Assembly: GCA_017461235.1 (NCBI GenBank)
Contig: JAFTYU010000005.1
Location: 1 to 64,000 of the forward strand
Direction: 5' to 3'
From: Clostridia bacterium
GTDB lineage: Bacteria; Bacillota; Clostridia; Oscillospirales; Acutalibacteraceae
DNA: 64,000 nt
This document shows positions 36,267 through 46,272 of the stretch, in pieces. Position 1 is the first letter of the stretch. The number at the start of each line of letters is the position of its first letter. The notes under the pieces are model-generated. The model did not search any database. It worked only from the letters and a program-made list of their open reading frames with translations, and was not told where the DNA came from. A program made the position numbers and the translations under genes.

Positions 36267-37639
36267 TAAAGTAATCTCTCCCTGATAACCTGAGCAATCT
36301 CTTGCGCAAGAACATTAATTTTTTCCTCATCTTTTCCTTCAAGCATAACTCGAACAAGGGGCTCTGTACCCGAAACACGAACAAGAACTCTGCCGTCATT
36401 GCCGAGTTCTTTTTCTGCGGCGGCAATAGCGTTTTTGATTTCGTTATCTCTGGGGAATCTTGCTTTACCGAAATCAGAAACACGTACATTTATAAGCACC
36501 TGCGGGAAAACTTCCATTTCAGAAGCGAGGTCAGAAAGTTTTCTGCCGGTTTCTTTCATAACACAAAGAAGCTTAAGGGCTGAAAGCTCACCGTCACCTG
36601 TTGTAGCAAATTCGTGGAAAATAATGTGACCTGACTGTTCACCGCCTATGATAAAGCCATTCTCAAGCATATTTTCAAGAACGTATCTGTCACCGACTTT
36701 AGTTTTTTCACAATGGATATCATTTTCTTCACAGAATTTGAAGAATCCCATATTACTCATAACAGTAACTACGGCAGCATTATTTTTAAGTTTACCCTTC
36801 TGTTTCAGATGCTTTGCAAATATTGCAATGAGCTTATCACCGTCAACAACTTCACCATTTTCATCAACTGCAAGAAAACGGTCTGCGTCACCATCAAAAG
36901 CAAGACCTACATCGCATTTGTTTCTGACAACAAAGTCCTGTAATAATTCCAAATGAGTTGAACCGCAGTTAGCGTTGATATTTGTTCCGTTAGGATGACA
37001 GGCAATAAATAAGCAGTCATCACAAAGATTCATAAAAATACGTGGTGCAGTTATTGAAGATGCGCCATTTGAACAGTCAACAGCAATTCTGAGACCGTTG
37101 AAATTCTCAAAGCCATACCCTTTTAATTCATTTTCTGCAACATCTGTAAGATAACCTACGTAGTCATTGATAGATGTTCTTGAACGAACAACTCTGCCAA
37201 CATCACCGCCGACCTTAACGGGCGGTACCTGTGTTTTATCAAGAATAATACTTTCAATTTCTTCTTCAAGAGCATCGGGAAGCTTGTAACCGTTACCCTG
37301 GAAAATCTTGATACCGTTATATTCGCAAGGGTTATGTGACGCAGAAATCATTACAGCCGCATCATATTCGTATTTTTTTACAAGATAAGCAACAGCAGGT
37401 GTGGGAATTTCACCAAGAAGCATTACGTCCGCACCAACTGAGCAAAGTCCTGCGGAAATTGCAGATTCAAGCATCTGTGAAGATGCACGTGTATCCATAC
37501 CGATCAGAACTTTAGGTCTTTTGTTTGAGTGTTGTGTAAGAACCATTGCGGCGGCTCTGCCTATCTGCATAGCAAGTTCGCAAGTAAGTTCAGAGTTTGC
37601 GATGCCTCTTGCACCGTCTGTACCGAAAAGTCTGCCCAT
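36266..37639 (-). CDS. glmM: Phosphoglucosamine mutase
   Basis: GlmM interconverts glucosamine-6-P and glucosamine-1-P for UDP-GlcNAc and peptidoglycan. The 457-residue protein has the N-terminus GRLFGTDGARG, the catalytic phosphoserine in ISASHNP (Ser 101), the metal loop DGDADR and the sugar-binding GGEQSGHI, ending with RVSGTEPLVRVM. I start at ATG 37639, with GGAG eight bases upstream; the three extra codons of the longer frame are unlikely. Confidence 0.95.
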   Translation of the reverse strand: MGRLFGTDGARGIANSELTCELAMQIGRAAAMVLTQHSNKRPKVLIGMDTRASSQMLESAISAGLCSVGADVMLLGEIPTPAVAYLVKKYEYDAAVMISASHNPCEYNGIKIFQGNGYKLPDALEEEIESIILDKTQVPPVKVGGDVGRVVRSRTSINDYVGYLTDVAENELKGYGFENFNGLRIAVDCSNGASSITAPRIFMNLCDDCLFIACHPNGTNINANCGSTHLELLQDFVVRNKCDVGLAFDGDADRFLAVDENGEVVDGDKLIAIFAKHLKQKGKLKNNAAVVTVMSNMGFFKFCEENDIHCEKTKVGDRYVLENMLENGFIIGGEQSGHIIFHEFATTGDGELSALKLLCVMKETGRKLSDLASEMEVFPQVLINVRVSDFGKARFPRDNEIKNAIAAAEKELGNDGRVLVRVSGTEPLVRVMLEGKDEEKINVLAQEIAQVIRERLL

Positions 37640-37682
37640 AATAATCACTCCATAAATTATTTATTGATTATCTGAATTTCTT

Positions 37683-38735
37683 TTAATAAAAATCAAAACT
37701 GCCTTGTTGGTCATCTTCACCAACCGGGGTTATACCGAGATGTCGGTACCCTGCAGGGGTAACCTTTCTTCCCCTTGGGGTTCTCATTATAAAGCCTAAC
37801 TGCATAAGATAGGGTTCATAAACATCTTCTATAGTAACGGCTTCTTCTCCTATAAGTGCAGCAATAGTATCAAGTCCGACGGGACCGCCGTTATAATTCT
37901 CAATCATTGCTTTCAGAAGATTGCGGTCAACAAGGTCAAGACCGAGCTCGTCAATCTCCATACGCGACAATGCTTTCTGCGCACTGTCAACGTCAATAAC
38001 ACCTTCTGCCATTACCTGTGCATAGTCGCGTGCTCTTTTCAATAATCTGTTGGCAATACGGGGTGTTCCCCTTGAGCGTGAAGCAATTTCAAGAGCACCG
38101 TCTCTTGTTGAATCAATGTTCAGGATACCTGCGCTTCGCTGAACGATTTTAGCCAGCTCTTCAGGTGAGTAAAGCTCAAGTCTTAAAATAACGCCGAATC
38201 TGTCTCGAAGCGGTGCGGATAACTGCCCTGCACGTGTTGTGGCTCCGATAAGAGTAAAACGTTTTAAATCAAGTCTTATCGAACGAGCCGAAGGCCCTTT
38301 GCCGATAATAATATCAAGAGCAAAATCTTCCATAGCAGGATAAAGAACTTCTTCAATACTCCTTGAAAGTCGATGTATCTCGTCGATAAATAAAACGTCT
38401 CCGTCATTAAGGCTTGTAAGAAGTGCCGCAAGGTCACCCGGTTTTTCAATAGCGGGTCCCGACGTAACTCTGAACTGAACGCCCATTTCGTTAGCAACTA
38501 TACCTGCCAGTGTGGTTTTACCTAATCCGGGTGGGCCGTAAAGTAAAACATGGTCTAAAGGCTCATGTCTTTTTTTAGCGGCTTCAATATATATTTTTAA
38601 ATTTTCTTTTGCTTTTTCCTGACCGATATACTCATCAAGAGAGTGAGGTCTTAAGGATGTTTCAATGTCGTTATCATCGGAAATATATTCCGGCGCGATA
38701 ACGCGTTGTTCATCCGCAATGAAAAAATCATCCAT
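37683..38735 (-). CDS. ruvB: Holliday junction branch migration helicase RuvB
   Basis: RuvB is the AAA+ motor of Holliday-junction migration. The 350-residue protein has Walker [10 protein letters not shown] (67-75), Walker [11 protein letters not shown], the [18 protein letters not shown] sensor region, and the winged-helix end [21 protein letters not shown]. It is 15 bases from ruvA in the ruvC-ruvA-ruvB cluster. Confidence 0.96.
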   Translation of the reverse strand: MDDFFIADEQRVIAPEYISDDNDIETSLRPHSLDEYIGQEKAKENLKIYIEAAKKRHEPLDHVLLYGPPGLGKTTLAGIVANEMGVQFRVTSGPAIEKPGDLAALLTSLNDGDVLFIDEIHRLSRSIEEVLYPAMEDFALDIIIGKGPSARSIRLDLKRFTLIGATTRAGQLSAPLRDRFGVILRLELYSPEELAKIVQRSAGILNIDSTRDGALEIASRSRGTPRIANRLLKRARDYAQVMAEGVIDVDSAQKALSRMEIDELGLDLVDRNLLKAMIENYNGGPVGLDTIAALIGEEAVTIEDVYEPYLMQLGFIMRTPRGRKVTPAGYRHLGITPVGEDDQQGSFDFY

Positions 38736-38750
38736 TTAAAGTGAACCTCC

Positions 38751-39362
38751 TTAAAAACGTAAAGTCATATTCTTTAACGCACCTTTGATAAGTTCTTCAA
38801 CCGAAAGCTCGGGCGAAAGCTTACTGATGGCAACAGATGCTTCGGATTGAGAGTAGCCTAATGCTGTCAGTGCGGCAATGGCCTCGGACGTGTTGCTGAT
38901 GTTATTAACTGCGCTTACCGCCGCAGAAATTGCATTGCTCTGTTCAGAAACAAATGAAACATTTGATATTTTATCTTTGAGTTCCATTATGACTCGCTGT
39001 GCAAGTTTAGGACCTACTCCGTTAGCGGTAGTTATTGCTTTTGCATCACCTGAAGCAACTGCAACAGCGAAAGCATCGGGTGTAAGCTCGGAAAGGATAG
39101 CAAGGGCAGCTTTCGGGCCAACTCCCGAAACACCTATAAGCATTTTAAAGGCTTCCATTTCCTCTTCCGTTGCAAAGCCAAACAAATCAAGCGCATCTTC
39201 ACGAACGTTAAGATGTGTAAAAACGGTAACATCGTCTTTTTTTACAGAAATCGCGGACAAAGTGTTACGGGTTGCAAAACACTTGAAACCGACTCCGCCG
39301 CAAGAAACCGCGAAAGATTGTTCACCAAGATATATCAATTTACCGCTAAGGCTGTAAAACAT
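38751..39362 (-). CDS. ruvA: Holliday junction binding protein RuvA
   Basis: RuvA grips the four-way junction and recruits RuvB. The 203-residue protein has the N-terminal OB fold (SLSGKLIYLGEQSFAVSCGGVGF), two helix-hairpin-helix units (GVSGVGPKAALAILSEL and TANGVGPKLAQRVIMELKDK) and a C-terminal RuvB-contact domain (ALTALGYSQSEASVAI). GGAGG precedes the ATG. Complete and typical in length. Confidence 0.95.
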   Translation of the reverse strand: MFYSLSGKLIYLGEQSFAVSCGGVGFKCFATRNTLSAISVKKDDVTVFTHLNVREDALDLFGFATEEEMEAFKMLIGVSGVGPKAALAILSELTPDAFAVAVASGDAKAITTANGVGPKLAQRVIMELKDKISNVSFVSEQSNAISAAVSAVNNISNTSEAIAALTALGYSQSEASVAISKLSPELSVEELIKGALKNMTLRF

Positions 39363-39391
39363 TTCATTTCCTCCTGTGGGTTTGCGAAAAT

Positions 39392-39883
39392 TTATTTAAC
39401 TCCAAGTATCAAAGAGCCGCTTGAATGTCCGTGACAAATAGCCAGTGCCAAGGCATCGGCGGCATCATCAGGTTTGGGTATTTTATCAAGATGCAGAAAT
39501 GTACGTGTCATCTCCTGCACCTGAAATTTTTCGGCTCTGCCGTAACCGACAATACTCTGTTTGACCTGCAAGGGTGTATATTCGTAAATCGGAATGCCCG
39601 CTTGTTGAACAGCAAGGACAATAACACCCCTTGCCTGAGCGACATCAATGGCGGTTTTCTGGTTAGTATTGAAATACAATCTCTCTATACTGACGGCATC
39701 CGGCTTAAATTTATTGAGTAATTCGGTTATATCGTCATAAATTTTTTTCAGGCGTTCGTTAAATGGCATATCTTTATCCGTTGTGACTGCGCCGTATCCC
39801 ATTAATGAAAAGTCATTACGCTCGTATCTTACAATACCGCAACCTACAATTGCATAACCGGGGTCAATGCCGAAGATAACCAA
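39392..39883 (-). CDS. ruvC: Holliday junction resolvase RuvC
   Basis: RuvC cuts junctions symmetrically. The 163-residue protein has the acidic catalytic residues in IFGIDPGYAIVG, SIERLYFNTNQKTA and DDAADALALAICHGH. I choose a TTG start at 39883, giving MVIFGIDPG, with AGGTGG seven bases upstream; the open frame runs further but the extra residues do not fit the family. A strong promoter lies 40 bases upstream. This is the first gene of the long co-directional run towards cysK. Confidence 0.94.
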   Translation of the reverse strand: MVIFGIDPGYAIVGCGIVRYERNDFSLMGYGAVTTDKDMPFNERLKKIYDDITELLNKFKPDAVSIERLYFNTNQKTAIDVAQARGVIVLAVQQAGIPIYEYTPLQVKQSIVGYGRAEKFQVQEMTRTFLHLDKIPKPDDAADALALAICHGHSSGSLILGVK

Positions 39884-39922
39884 AAAAACACCACCTGAAA
39901 CCAACCAACAATTTTTCAAATT

Positions 39923-39952
39923 ATTATACCATATAATTGTATGAAATATCAA
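39923..39952 (-). promoter_or_regulatory. Promoter of the ruvCAB-glmM run
   Basis: Minus-strand TTGATA (39952-39947), 18 bases ending in TGG, TATAAT (39928-39923), 40 bases upstream of ruvC. Confidence 0.82.
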
Positions 39953-40010
39953 CTGTTTACAATGTATTTTTTAATAATATTTATATGTACTGTCTCATTG
40001 GAAAAACGTA

Positions 40011-40039
40011 TTGATTTTAGTTGTTTTTATTGCTATAAT
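40011..40039 (+). promoter_or_regulatory. Promoter of the SH3b protein gene
   Basis: TTGATT (40011-40016), 17 bases, extended TGC-TATAAT (40034-40039), 40 bases before the ATG. It is back to back with the ruvC promoter. Confidence 0.85.
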
Positions 40040-40079
40040 TATTACATAATTCGACAAAATACCTGAAAGGCGGATAAAC

Positions 40080-40748
40080 ATGGCAAAAAAACTCGACGGT
40101 AATAAAATCATTATCCTTATTGCTTGTGTACTTATTGTTATTGCGATAATTATAACTTGTGCTGCTTCAGTTTACGAAAGAACCGCAGGTTCAAAAAGCG
40201 ACGATACAACCAAGCCTTCCGTATCCGAAACTGTAGGCTCCGACAAAAAAGACAATAAAGGCGAAACGGAAAACACATCCGCTAAACCGCAGGACACTAC
40301 TGCCGCAAGTCAGGATACAACAAAAAACGCTACAGGTAAGTATAGGGTTGCAACGAAAGACGACCCCTTGGGAATAAGATTGCAGGCAGCAAAAGATGCC
40401 GAACGTGTGAGCGAGATTCCTAAAGGCAGCGAAATAGAAATTCTCGCTGTATTTGATACCTGGGGTTACGTAGATTACGACGGCGTAGGCGGCTGGGTTG
40501 CAATGGAATACGTAGAACTTATTTCCGCAGATGATAAAGCAGAGAAAAACAAACCCGGTAAATATACGATAAACACTCAGGATGACCCCTTGGGCATAAG
40601 AACAAAACCCGAACAGGATGCAGAACGTTCAGGTGAAGTTCCCAAAGGAGAAGAAGTTGAAATTCTTGCGGTTTACGGTGATTGGGGTTACGTTAACTAC
40701 GAAGGCACTAACGGCTGGCTCTCCTTCACTTATCTTAAGAAGGCTTAA
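40080..40748 (+). CDS. Membrane-anchored protein with two bacterial SH3 domains
   Basis: A 222-residue protein with an N-terminal membrane helix (IIILIACVLIVIAIIITCAASVY), a Ser/Thr/Asp-rich linker (about 35-85), and two tandem SH3b repeats (about 87-148 and 157-220). The repeats share PLGIR, PKG-E-EILAV and WGYV-Y-G--GW. SH3b domains commonly bind cell-wall peptides, so a wall-linked role is likely; no catalytic domain is attached. AAGGCGG precedes the ATG. The next gene starts two bases after its stop codon. Confidence 0.82.
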   Translation: MAKKLDGNKIIILIACVLIVIAIIITCAASVYERTAGSKSDDTTKPSVSETVGSDKKDNKGETENTSAKPQDTTAASQDTTKNATGKYRVATKDDPLGIRLQAAKDAERVSEIPKGSEIEILAVFDTWGYVDYDGVGGWVAMEYVELISADDKAEKNKPGKYTINTQDDPLGIRTKPEQDAERSGEVPKGEEVEILAVYGDWGYVNYEGTNGWLSFTYLKKA

Positions 40749-40750
40749 TT

Positions 40751-41641
40751 ATGTATTTGTGTAATGATTGTCCGAGAAAATGTAACGTAAAAAGAAAAGC
40801 TCTTACCGATAACGGTAAGGGCTTTTGCCGTATGGGTGAAAACCCCGTAATTGCAAGAGCAGATTTGCATTTCTGGGAAGAACCGCCCATAAGCGGTACA
40901 AACGGAAGTGGTACCGTGTTTTTTACGGGGTGCAATCTCCAATGTATTTATTGCCAGAATGAAAAAATCAGCCGCGGAAAATTCGGTAAGGAATTTTCTG
41001 TTGACGAATTGAGAGAAATATATCACCAATTGATAAAAAAAGGTGCACACAACATCAATCTTGTAACGGGCACACATTTTATCAATGCAATTTGTGAATC
41101 TTTAAATGAACCGCTACCCGTCCCCGTTGTGTATAATTGCGGTGGTTATGAATCGGTTGAGACGCTCAGAAAGCTTGAAGGGAAAATTGACATATATCGT
41201 CCCGATTTAAAATATTCCGATAACACTCTGGCAACACGTTATTCAAATGCTCCCGATTATTTTGAAACGGCAACAAAAGCAATCGAAGAAATGTACAGAC
41301 AGACCGGAAAACCTGTTTTTGATGATGACGGATTAATGAAAAAAGGGGTTATTATAAGACATCTTATTTTACCCGGACAATTAGAAAACACCAGGAAGGT
41401 TATTGATTGGGTTTCAAAAAGCTTTAAGAACGGTGAAATTCTTTTTAGTCTGATGAGTCAATTTACACCGATTAAAACCTGCAAAACAGACTCTTTAAAC
41501 CGCCGTTTAACACAGGAAGAATATGATACAGTTGCAGATTATTTATATGATTCCGGCATAGAAGACGGATTTATGCAGGAATTATCGTCCGCATCTGAAG
41601 AATACGTACCACCTTTTGAATTGGGCGAAGACATAGAGTGA
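40751..41641 (+). CDS. Radical SAM protein, PflX/PflA-like (COG1313 type)
   Basis: A 296-residue radical SAM protein. The SAM cluster motif is FTGCNLQCIYCQN (CxxxCxxC), and an additional N-terminal cysteine set CNDCPRKCNV-GFC suggests a second metal site, as in the PflX group of pyruvate formate-lyase activase relatives. It lacks its own glycyl radical enzyme partner in the window, so the substrate is unknown. It starts two bases after the SH3b gene and is probably co-transcribed with it. No clear hairpin terminator follows. Confidence 0.83.
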   Translation: MYLCNDCPRKCNVKRKALTDNGKGFCRMGENPVIARADLHFWEEPPISGTNGSGTVFFTGCNLQCIYCQNEKISRGKFGKEFSVDELREIYHQLIKKGAHNINLVTGTHFINAICESLNEPLPVPVVYNCGGYESVETLRKLEGKIDIYRPDLKYSDNTLATRYSNAPDYFETATKAIEEMYRQTGKPVFDDDGLMKKGVIIRHLILPGQLENTRKVIDWVSKSFKNGEILFSLMSQFTPIKTCKTDSLNRRLTQEEYDTVADYLYDSGIEDGFMQELSSASEEYVPPFELGEDIE

Positions 41642-41755
41642 GCGATAAAATTGCTCACTCCTTTTTAATATTTGTCACACGGGTAAAGTAATTACATATT
41701 ATGTAATGAAGTTCACTTAAACAGCGGCTTCAAAATAATATTCAGGAGGCATATT

Positions 41756-42592
41756 ATGGCCGATAAAAAATCTTTTTCCGGAAATGACCTGAGTCATATC
41801 AAAGAAGCCATCTGTGTTGACACAAATCGCGTTTACGATTCCTGTGCCGACAAGGATTGCTTAACGGATTTAAGAGTTTACCTTACCGATTGCAACCAGC
41901 ACATTCTTGAATCCGCTACAACGGTGCGTCCCCGTTGTGCCCAAATACTTAACTGCATTATTGAAGTCGAAAAAGTGCCGTTTAACAAAGGCTGCTATTC
42001 CGTTGATCTGACATTTTTTGTAAAAGTAACACTTGATGCTTTCACTTGCCCCACATCACCCCCTTCTACAATTGAGGGTCTTGTTACATTCGGCAAAAAA
42101 TGCATACTTTACGGCAGCGACGGTAACGTTAAAATCTTTACTTCTAATTACGTTTGCAACGGCTCCGACGAGCAAAACCCTGTTTCAAACACAAATCCCA
42201 AGGCAAAAGTACAATGTGTTGACCCCATTATACTTGATGCACAAATATGCAGAGTGTGCGATTGTTGCAACACTTTAGGTGATTGTTGCGATTCCGTACC
42301 AAGAAACATATGCTGTTGCTTTGACGGAAGCTTCGGCAATTACGGCGAAAAAACAATAAAAGTAACTCTCGGCGTTTTCACAATTATTCAGCTTGAACGT
42401 GATGTTCAGATGCTGATTCCCGCATACGACTTCTGCGTACCGACAAAAGAATGCTGTTGCGAAACAGAAGACCCCTGTGAAACCTTCAGGAGAATCAACT
42501 TCCCCATTGATGAATTTTTCCCGCCCAACGCAAAAGACTGCGACAGCACTTACAACTATAATCCCGGCGGCAGCTGTGGCTGTAGCAAATAA
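41756..42592 (+). CDS. Cysteine-rich hypothetical protein (28 Cys)
   Basis: A 278-residue protein with about 28 cysteines (10 percent), in clusters such as CRVCDCCNTLGDCC, CCC and ECCCETEDPC, and a glycine-cysteine tail GGSCGCSK. It has no signal peptide. I do not recognise a characterised family; the composition recalls cysteine-rich spore coat or exosporium proteins of Clostridia, and the host lineage carries spoVM, but this is an inference. AGGAGG lies eight bases before the ATG, so expression is likely strong. Alternatives are metal storage or a redox scaffold. Confidence 0.7.
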   Translation: MADKKSFSGNDLSHIKEAICVDTNRVYDSCADKDCLTDLRVYLTDCNQHILESATTVRPRCAQILNCIIEVEKVPFNKGCYSVDLTFFVKVTLDAFTCPTSPPSTIEGLVTFGKKCILYGSDGNVKIFTSNYVCNGSDEQNPVSNTNPKAKVQCVDPIILDAQICRVCDCCNTLGDCCDSVPRNICCCFDGSFGNYGEKTIKVTLGVFTIIQLERDVQMLIPAYDFCVPTKECCCETEDPCETFRRINFPIDEFFPPNAKDCDSTYNYNPGGSCGCSK

Positions 42593-42593
42593 A

Positions 42594-42624
42594 AAATCGG
42601 AGTGGTTAGCCACTCCGATTTGTT
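42594..42624. terminator. Bidirectional terminator
   Basis: Perfect 12-bp stem AAATCGGAGTGG / CCACTCCGATTT with loop TTAG, between the convergent Cys-rich gene and the sugar ABC operon. Confidence 0.9.
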
Positions 42625-43716
42625 TTACCCTTCGTAAACTATATTATCCTGAATCATTTTATCAATATTTTCTTTATCATACCATTGACCTTCAATATCA
42701 ACCGTCTTTTTTACATCCTTGCCTTCAATAGCAAAAACACACTGTTCCACGGCGTTGTAACCGATATTATACGAGTCCTGAGCCACTGAACCGACAAGCT
42801 TTGATTTCGAATCTGTCTTTTTAATCCATTCAATCTGTTTTGTTCCAGCATCAAAACCACTGAAAACAATACCGTCATACTTACCTGCATTGGCGGCAAT
42901 AGCGTCGCTTACCTGTTTAACTACACCTTCATTTGACATAAATACAGCTTTACATTTCTTTTCAACAAGGGCATTCAACGCATCGATATACGCATTATTG
43001 GAGTCACCCGGTTTAACTTCTTTTTCAATCTTATACTTTCCTTTTGTACTATCATCTGCATCGGCAAGCTCTGTGAATTTTTCAATAAAACCATTTGCTC
43101 TGTCAATACCCGTCTGAGTTTCATCGTGCTGAATAACACCGATAATATAAGTTCCGTCCGAGTTTGAAATATCTTCCTTGAGAACCTTGAAGAACTGTTC
43201 CGCGTTAAGTGCGGCGGCGTTTTTATTTGATGTTGCAACCGTTGAAATAATGGGATTCTTATTTTGGGAGTCAAGAGTTTTAATATCCGCTTCCCAGATA
43301 CCGCTGTCGAACTGTACAACAGGTATTTTTTTGTCATAAGCCTGTGTTAACATATCCGCAAAGCCTTCGCCTATAGTGGCAATAACAAGACCTGACACAT
43401 TGTTTGAAAGTGCAGTCTGAACCATTTCCTTCTGTGAAGGCAAATCCGATGAGCTTTCTGACGCAGGTCCGCGGAAGGTTATATTGTAACCGTATTTCTT
43501 CGCGGCATCTTCCGCACCGCTTTTGACCGCCTGCCAGAAGGCGTGTGACTCGCCTTTTGCAACAACTGCTATAGTCTTTGATGCCGTCGTCGGACCATTG
43601 TCCGGGTTACCGGAAAGTGTTGTTCCCGTATCGTTATCATTACCGCCGCAAGCACTAAAAGCAGTCACGATAAGCACAATAACAATAACAAGAGAAAGAA
43701 TTTTTTTAAATTTCAT
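42625..43716 (-). CDS. Sugar ABC transporter substrate-binding lipoprotein (RbsB-like)
   Basis: A 363-residue lipoprotein: signal peptide with lipobox AFSAC (Cys 23), a Gly/Asn/Thr linker, then a type I periplasmic-binding fold starting KTIAVVAKGESHAFWQAVKSGAEDAAKKYGY, with VSGLVIATIGEGFADML, PVVQFDSG and GIVFSGFDAG segments. The sequence belongs with ribose/xylose/polyol-type binding proteins; the sugar cannot be named. It is the last gene of an ATPase-permease-binding protein operon, so it is the reverse of the more common order. Confidence 0.9.
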   Translation of the reverse strand: MKFKKILSLVIVIVLIVTAFSACGGNDNDTGTTLSGNPDNGPTTASKTIAVVAKGESHAFWQAVKSGAEDAAKKYGYNITFRGPASESSSDLPSQKEMVQTALSNNVSGLVIATIGEGFADMLTQAYDKKIPVVQFDSGIWEADIKTLDSQNKNPIISTVATSNKNAAALNAEQFFKVLKEDISNSDGTYIIGVIQHDETQTGIDRANGFIEKFTELADADDSTKGKYKIEKEVKPGDSNNAYIDALNALVEKKCKAVFMSNEGVVKQVSDAIAANAGKYDGIVFSGFDAGTKQIEWIKKTDSKSKLVGSVAQDSYNIGYNAVEQCVFAIEGKDVKKTVDIEGQWYDKENIDKMIQDNIVYEG

Positions 43717-43730
43717 TTTTTACCTCCGTA

Positions 43731-44729
43731 TTATTTTTTCTTTCTGTTTTTAAGAATATCTATCAACACGGAAAATACAACAATAACGCCTGTGAGAACG
43801 TATGTCACGTACGTTGAATTGACGCTGACATTGTATTTCGCGAGTACAAAATTAAGACCTGACCTGATGACAACAAGCATTGCCGCACCTATAACAGAGC
43901 CACCAACGGATGCAATTCCGCCTGCGGCAGACGTACCGCCGATATAGACACCTGCTATTGCGTCAAGCTCCATACCATTGCCCGTTGCTGATGCCACAGT
44001 AACAAATGACGATGACCAGAAAACCGCAGCTAAGCCTGCCCCGATACCCGTCAGAACATATGCTATGATTTTATATTTATCCGTATTAATACCCGAAAGC
44101 CGTGTTGCCTCTTCATTCGAGCCAATGGATAAAATGTATCTGCCCACCTTATTTTTGTACATAAGATACATACAGATAATCATAAAAGCGAGCACCCATA
44201 AAATACCCGAAGGAAAACCGTTGTAATTGGAGAATAATCTGTTAAACGCCGTTCCCGTAGGATAAAATACGTTGGGCGCATTGACTATAATAGCAGAAAG
44301 TCCACGGGATACCATCATCGTTCCCAAAGTGGCAATAAATGCAGGCAACTTGAGTTTTGCAATCAATAATCCGTTAATCAAGCCGAATGAAGCACCGATT
44401 ATAATCATAACTGGAACAGTTCCCCACAGCGGCAAAATTCCGTCCGTGTAAAGCTTACCTGCTACAACGGATGACGCAATACATACGGTACCTATTGAAA
44501 GATCAATACCACCGGTTGCAATAGCAAAGGTCACGCCCAAACCAAGAATTGCGTACGGTGCCAATGACTGTGCCATACTGATTATGTTGTATTCATTTAA
44601 AAAATTAGGATTAAGGACATAAAACAAAATAACCAAAACCACAAGGGCGGCAACGATTATAAAATTCTGTTTGCTCTTTTCAAAAAAACCACTCAAAAAC
44701 GAGCTTTTTTCTTTCAATCTGTTGTTCAT
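43731..44729 (-). CDS. Sugar ABC transporter permease (RbsC-like)
   Basis: A 332-residue membrane protein of the RbsC/XylH family with about ten helices. Conserved segments include GLGVTFAIATGGIDLSIGTV, GLINGLLIAKLKLPAFIATLGTMMVSRGLS, and GMELDAIAGVYIGGTSAAGGIASVGGSVIGA. It follows the ATPase gene by 12 bases and precedes the binding protein by 14, with GGAGG-like sites before both starts. Confidence 0.92.
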   Translation of the reverse strand: MNNRLKEKSSFLSGFFEKSKQNFIIVAALVVLVILFYVLNPNFLNEYNIISMAQSLAPYAILGLGVTFAIATGGIDLSIGTVCIASSVVAGKLYTDGILPLWGTVPVMIIIGASFGLINGLLIAKLKLPAFIATLGTMMVSRGLSAIIVNAPNVFYPTGTAFNRLFSNYNGFPSGILWVLAFMIICMYLMYKNKVGRYILSIGSNEEATRLSGINTDKYKIIAYVLTGIGAGLAAVFWSSSFVTVASATGNGMELDAIAGVYIGGTSAAGGIASVGGSVIGAAMLVVIRSGLNFVLAKYNVSVNSTYVTYVLTGVIVVFSVLIDILKNRKKK

Positions 44730-44741
44730 AGTTATTGCCCC

Positions 44742-46235
44742 TTACCGCATCATTGCAAATCTCATAATATTCTCCTGCGTTGCGTCTTTGACAGGTAATT
44801 CACCCGTAATTCTGCCCTCGCACATTACTATCACCCTGTCAGAACATCTTTGGATTTCCGCAAGCTCTGAAGAAATCATAATAATAGACTTCCCGTTTTT
44901 CACCAATTCTTCCATCAATTCATACATTTCACTTTTAGCGCCAATATCTATACCGCGCGTAGGCTCATCAAAAATAAAAATATCCGCATTTTTAATAAGC
45001 CACCTTGCAACGACCACCTTCTGTTGATTGCCGCCCGAAAGATTTCTGACTATCTGTGACATTGATGGGGTCTTAGTTCGTAATTTTTTATTGGTTTTCT
45101 CCGCTTCCTCCCGTGCATGTGTATCATCGATAAAACCGAATCGGACAAAGTCACCGATACTTGCAAGAACGGAGTTATCAGTCACGGATTTGTCTAAAAG
45201 CAAGCCGTAACGCTTTCGGTCTTCAGAAATATAACAAAGACCTTTTTTAACTGCTTCCTCGGGTGAATTAATCTCAACATATTCACCCTTTATTTTAATT
45301 TTACCGCCTGTTTTTTTATCTGCACCGAATATTGCCCGCGCCACTTCTGTTCTGCCGGCGCCCATAAGACCTGAAAATCCGAGAATTTCACCTTTTTTTA
45401 AATTAAAGCTGACGTTTTTTACCGTGTCATCAACATTAAGATTTTCAACCTCGAGAACAGTCGGTGCATTTTCGGGACAATTGCTTTTTTCCTTTTTATC
45501 ACCATAAACAACTCTTCCGACCATCATTCTGACAATTTCTTCAGTATCGGTTTTATCGGTGTCAACAGTACCGATGTATTCACCATCACGCATAACCGTT
45601 ACCCTATCGGAGATACGCTTTATTTCATCCATTCGGTGAGAAATGTATATCATACCGATACCTTGCACTTTAAGTTCATTCATAATACGGAAAAGTTCAT
45701 CTACTTCAACAGATGTCAATGCGGCGGTAGGCTCATCAAGAACAAGCAATTTCGCTTTATGTGATATGGCTTTTGCGATTTCAACCATCTGTTGCTTACC
45801 GACTGTAAGTTCTCCTAATCTTTTGGATGGCGGAATATCAACACCTACGTAATCAAGGAGCTTTTTTGCCTCACGCTGCATTTTATGATCATCTATAACA
45901 ACGCCGAGCTTCATATATTCGCGACCGATAAATATATTCTGTGCAACAGTCAGGTCCTTCATCATATTAAGTTCCTGATGAATTATTGCTATACCCTTTT
46001 CCTGAGAGTCATTTACACTTTTGAAATTAACCTTCTCACCAAAGACTTCCACTTCACCGCCATCCTTAGGATAAATGCCCGTGAGTATTTTCATAAGGGT
46101 CGATTTTCCTGCACCGTTTTCTCCCATAAGAGCCAGAACTTCACCTTCGCGTAGATCCAAAGCGGCATTTTTTAACGCCTCAACACCCGAAAAGCTTTTA
46201 GATATATCTGTCATTTTCAGAATAGTTTTTTTCAT
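44742..46235 (-). CDS. Sugar ABC transporter ATP-binding protein (RbsA-like)
   Basis: A 497-residue double ATPase. The first cassette has GENGAGKST and LTVGKQQMVEIAKAIS; the second has GLMGAGRTE, a degenerate P-loop as usual in RbsA-type proteins, and RNLSGGNQQKVVVARWL with DEPTRGID. I start at ATG 46235 (MKKTILKMTDISKSFSGV), which has AGGAAG eight bases upstream; the open frame extends 33 codons further without support. No dedicated regulator or sugar kinase lies nearby, so the substrate is open. Confidence 0.92.
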   Translation of the reverse strand: MKKTILKMTDISKSFSGVEALKNAALDLREGEVLALMGENGAGKSTLMKILTGIYPKDGGEVEVFGEKVNFKSVNDSQEKGIAIIHQELNMMKDLTVAQNIFIGREYMKLGVVIDDHKMQREAKKLLDYVGVDIPPSKRLGELTVGKQQMVEIAKAISHKAKLLVLDEPTAALTSVEVDELFRIMNELKVQGIGMIYISHRMDEIKRISDRVTVMRDGEYIGTVDTDKTDTEEIVRMMVGRVVYGDKKEKSNCPENAPTVLEVENLNVDDTVKNVSFNLKKGEILGFSGLMGAGRTEVARAIFGADKKTGGKIKIKGEYVEINSPEEAVKKGLCYISEDRKRYGLLLDKSVTDNSVLASIGDFVRFGFIDDTHAREEAEKTNKKLRTKTPSMSQIVRNLSGGNQQKVVVARWLIKNADIFIFDEPTRGIDIGAKSEMYELMEELVKNGKSIIMISSELAEIQRCSDRVIVMCEGRITGELPVKDATQENIMRFAMMR

Positions 46236-46272
46236 CAATTCACTTCCTGTTTTGACCTTTACTTGAAATATT

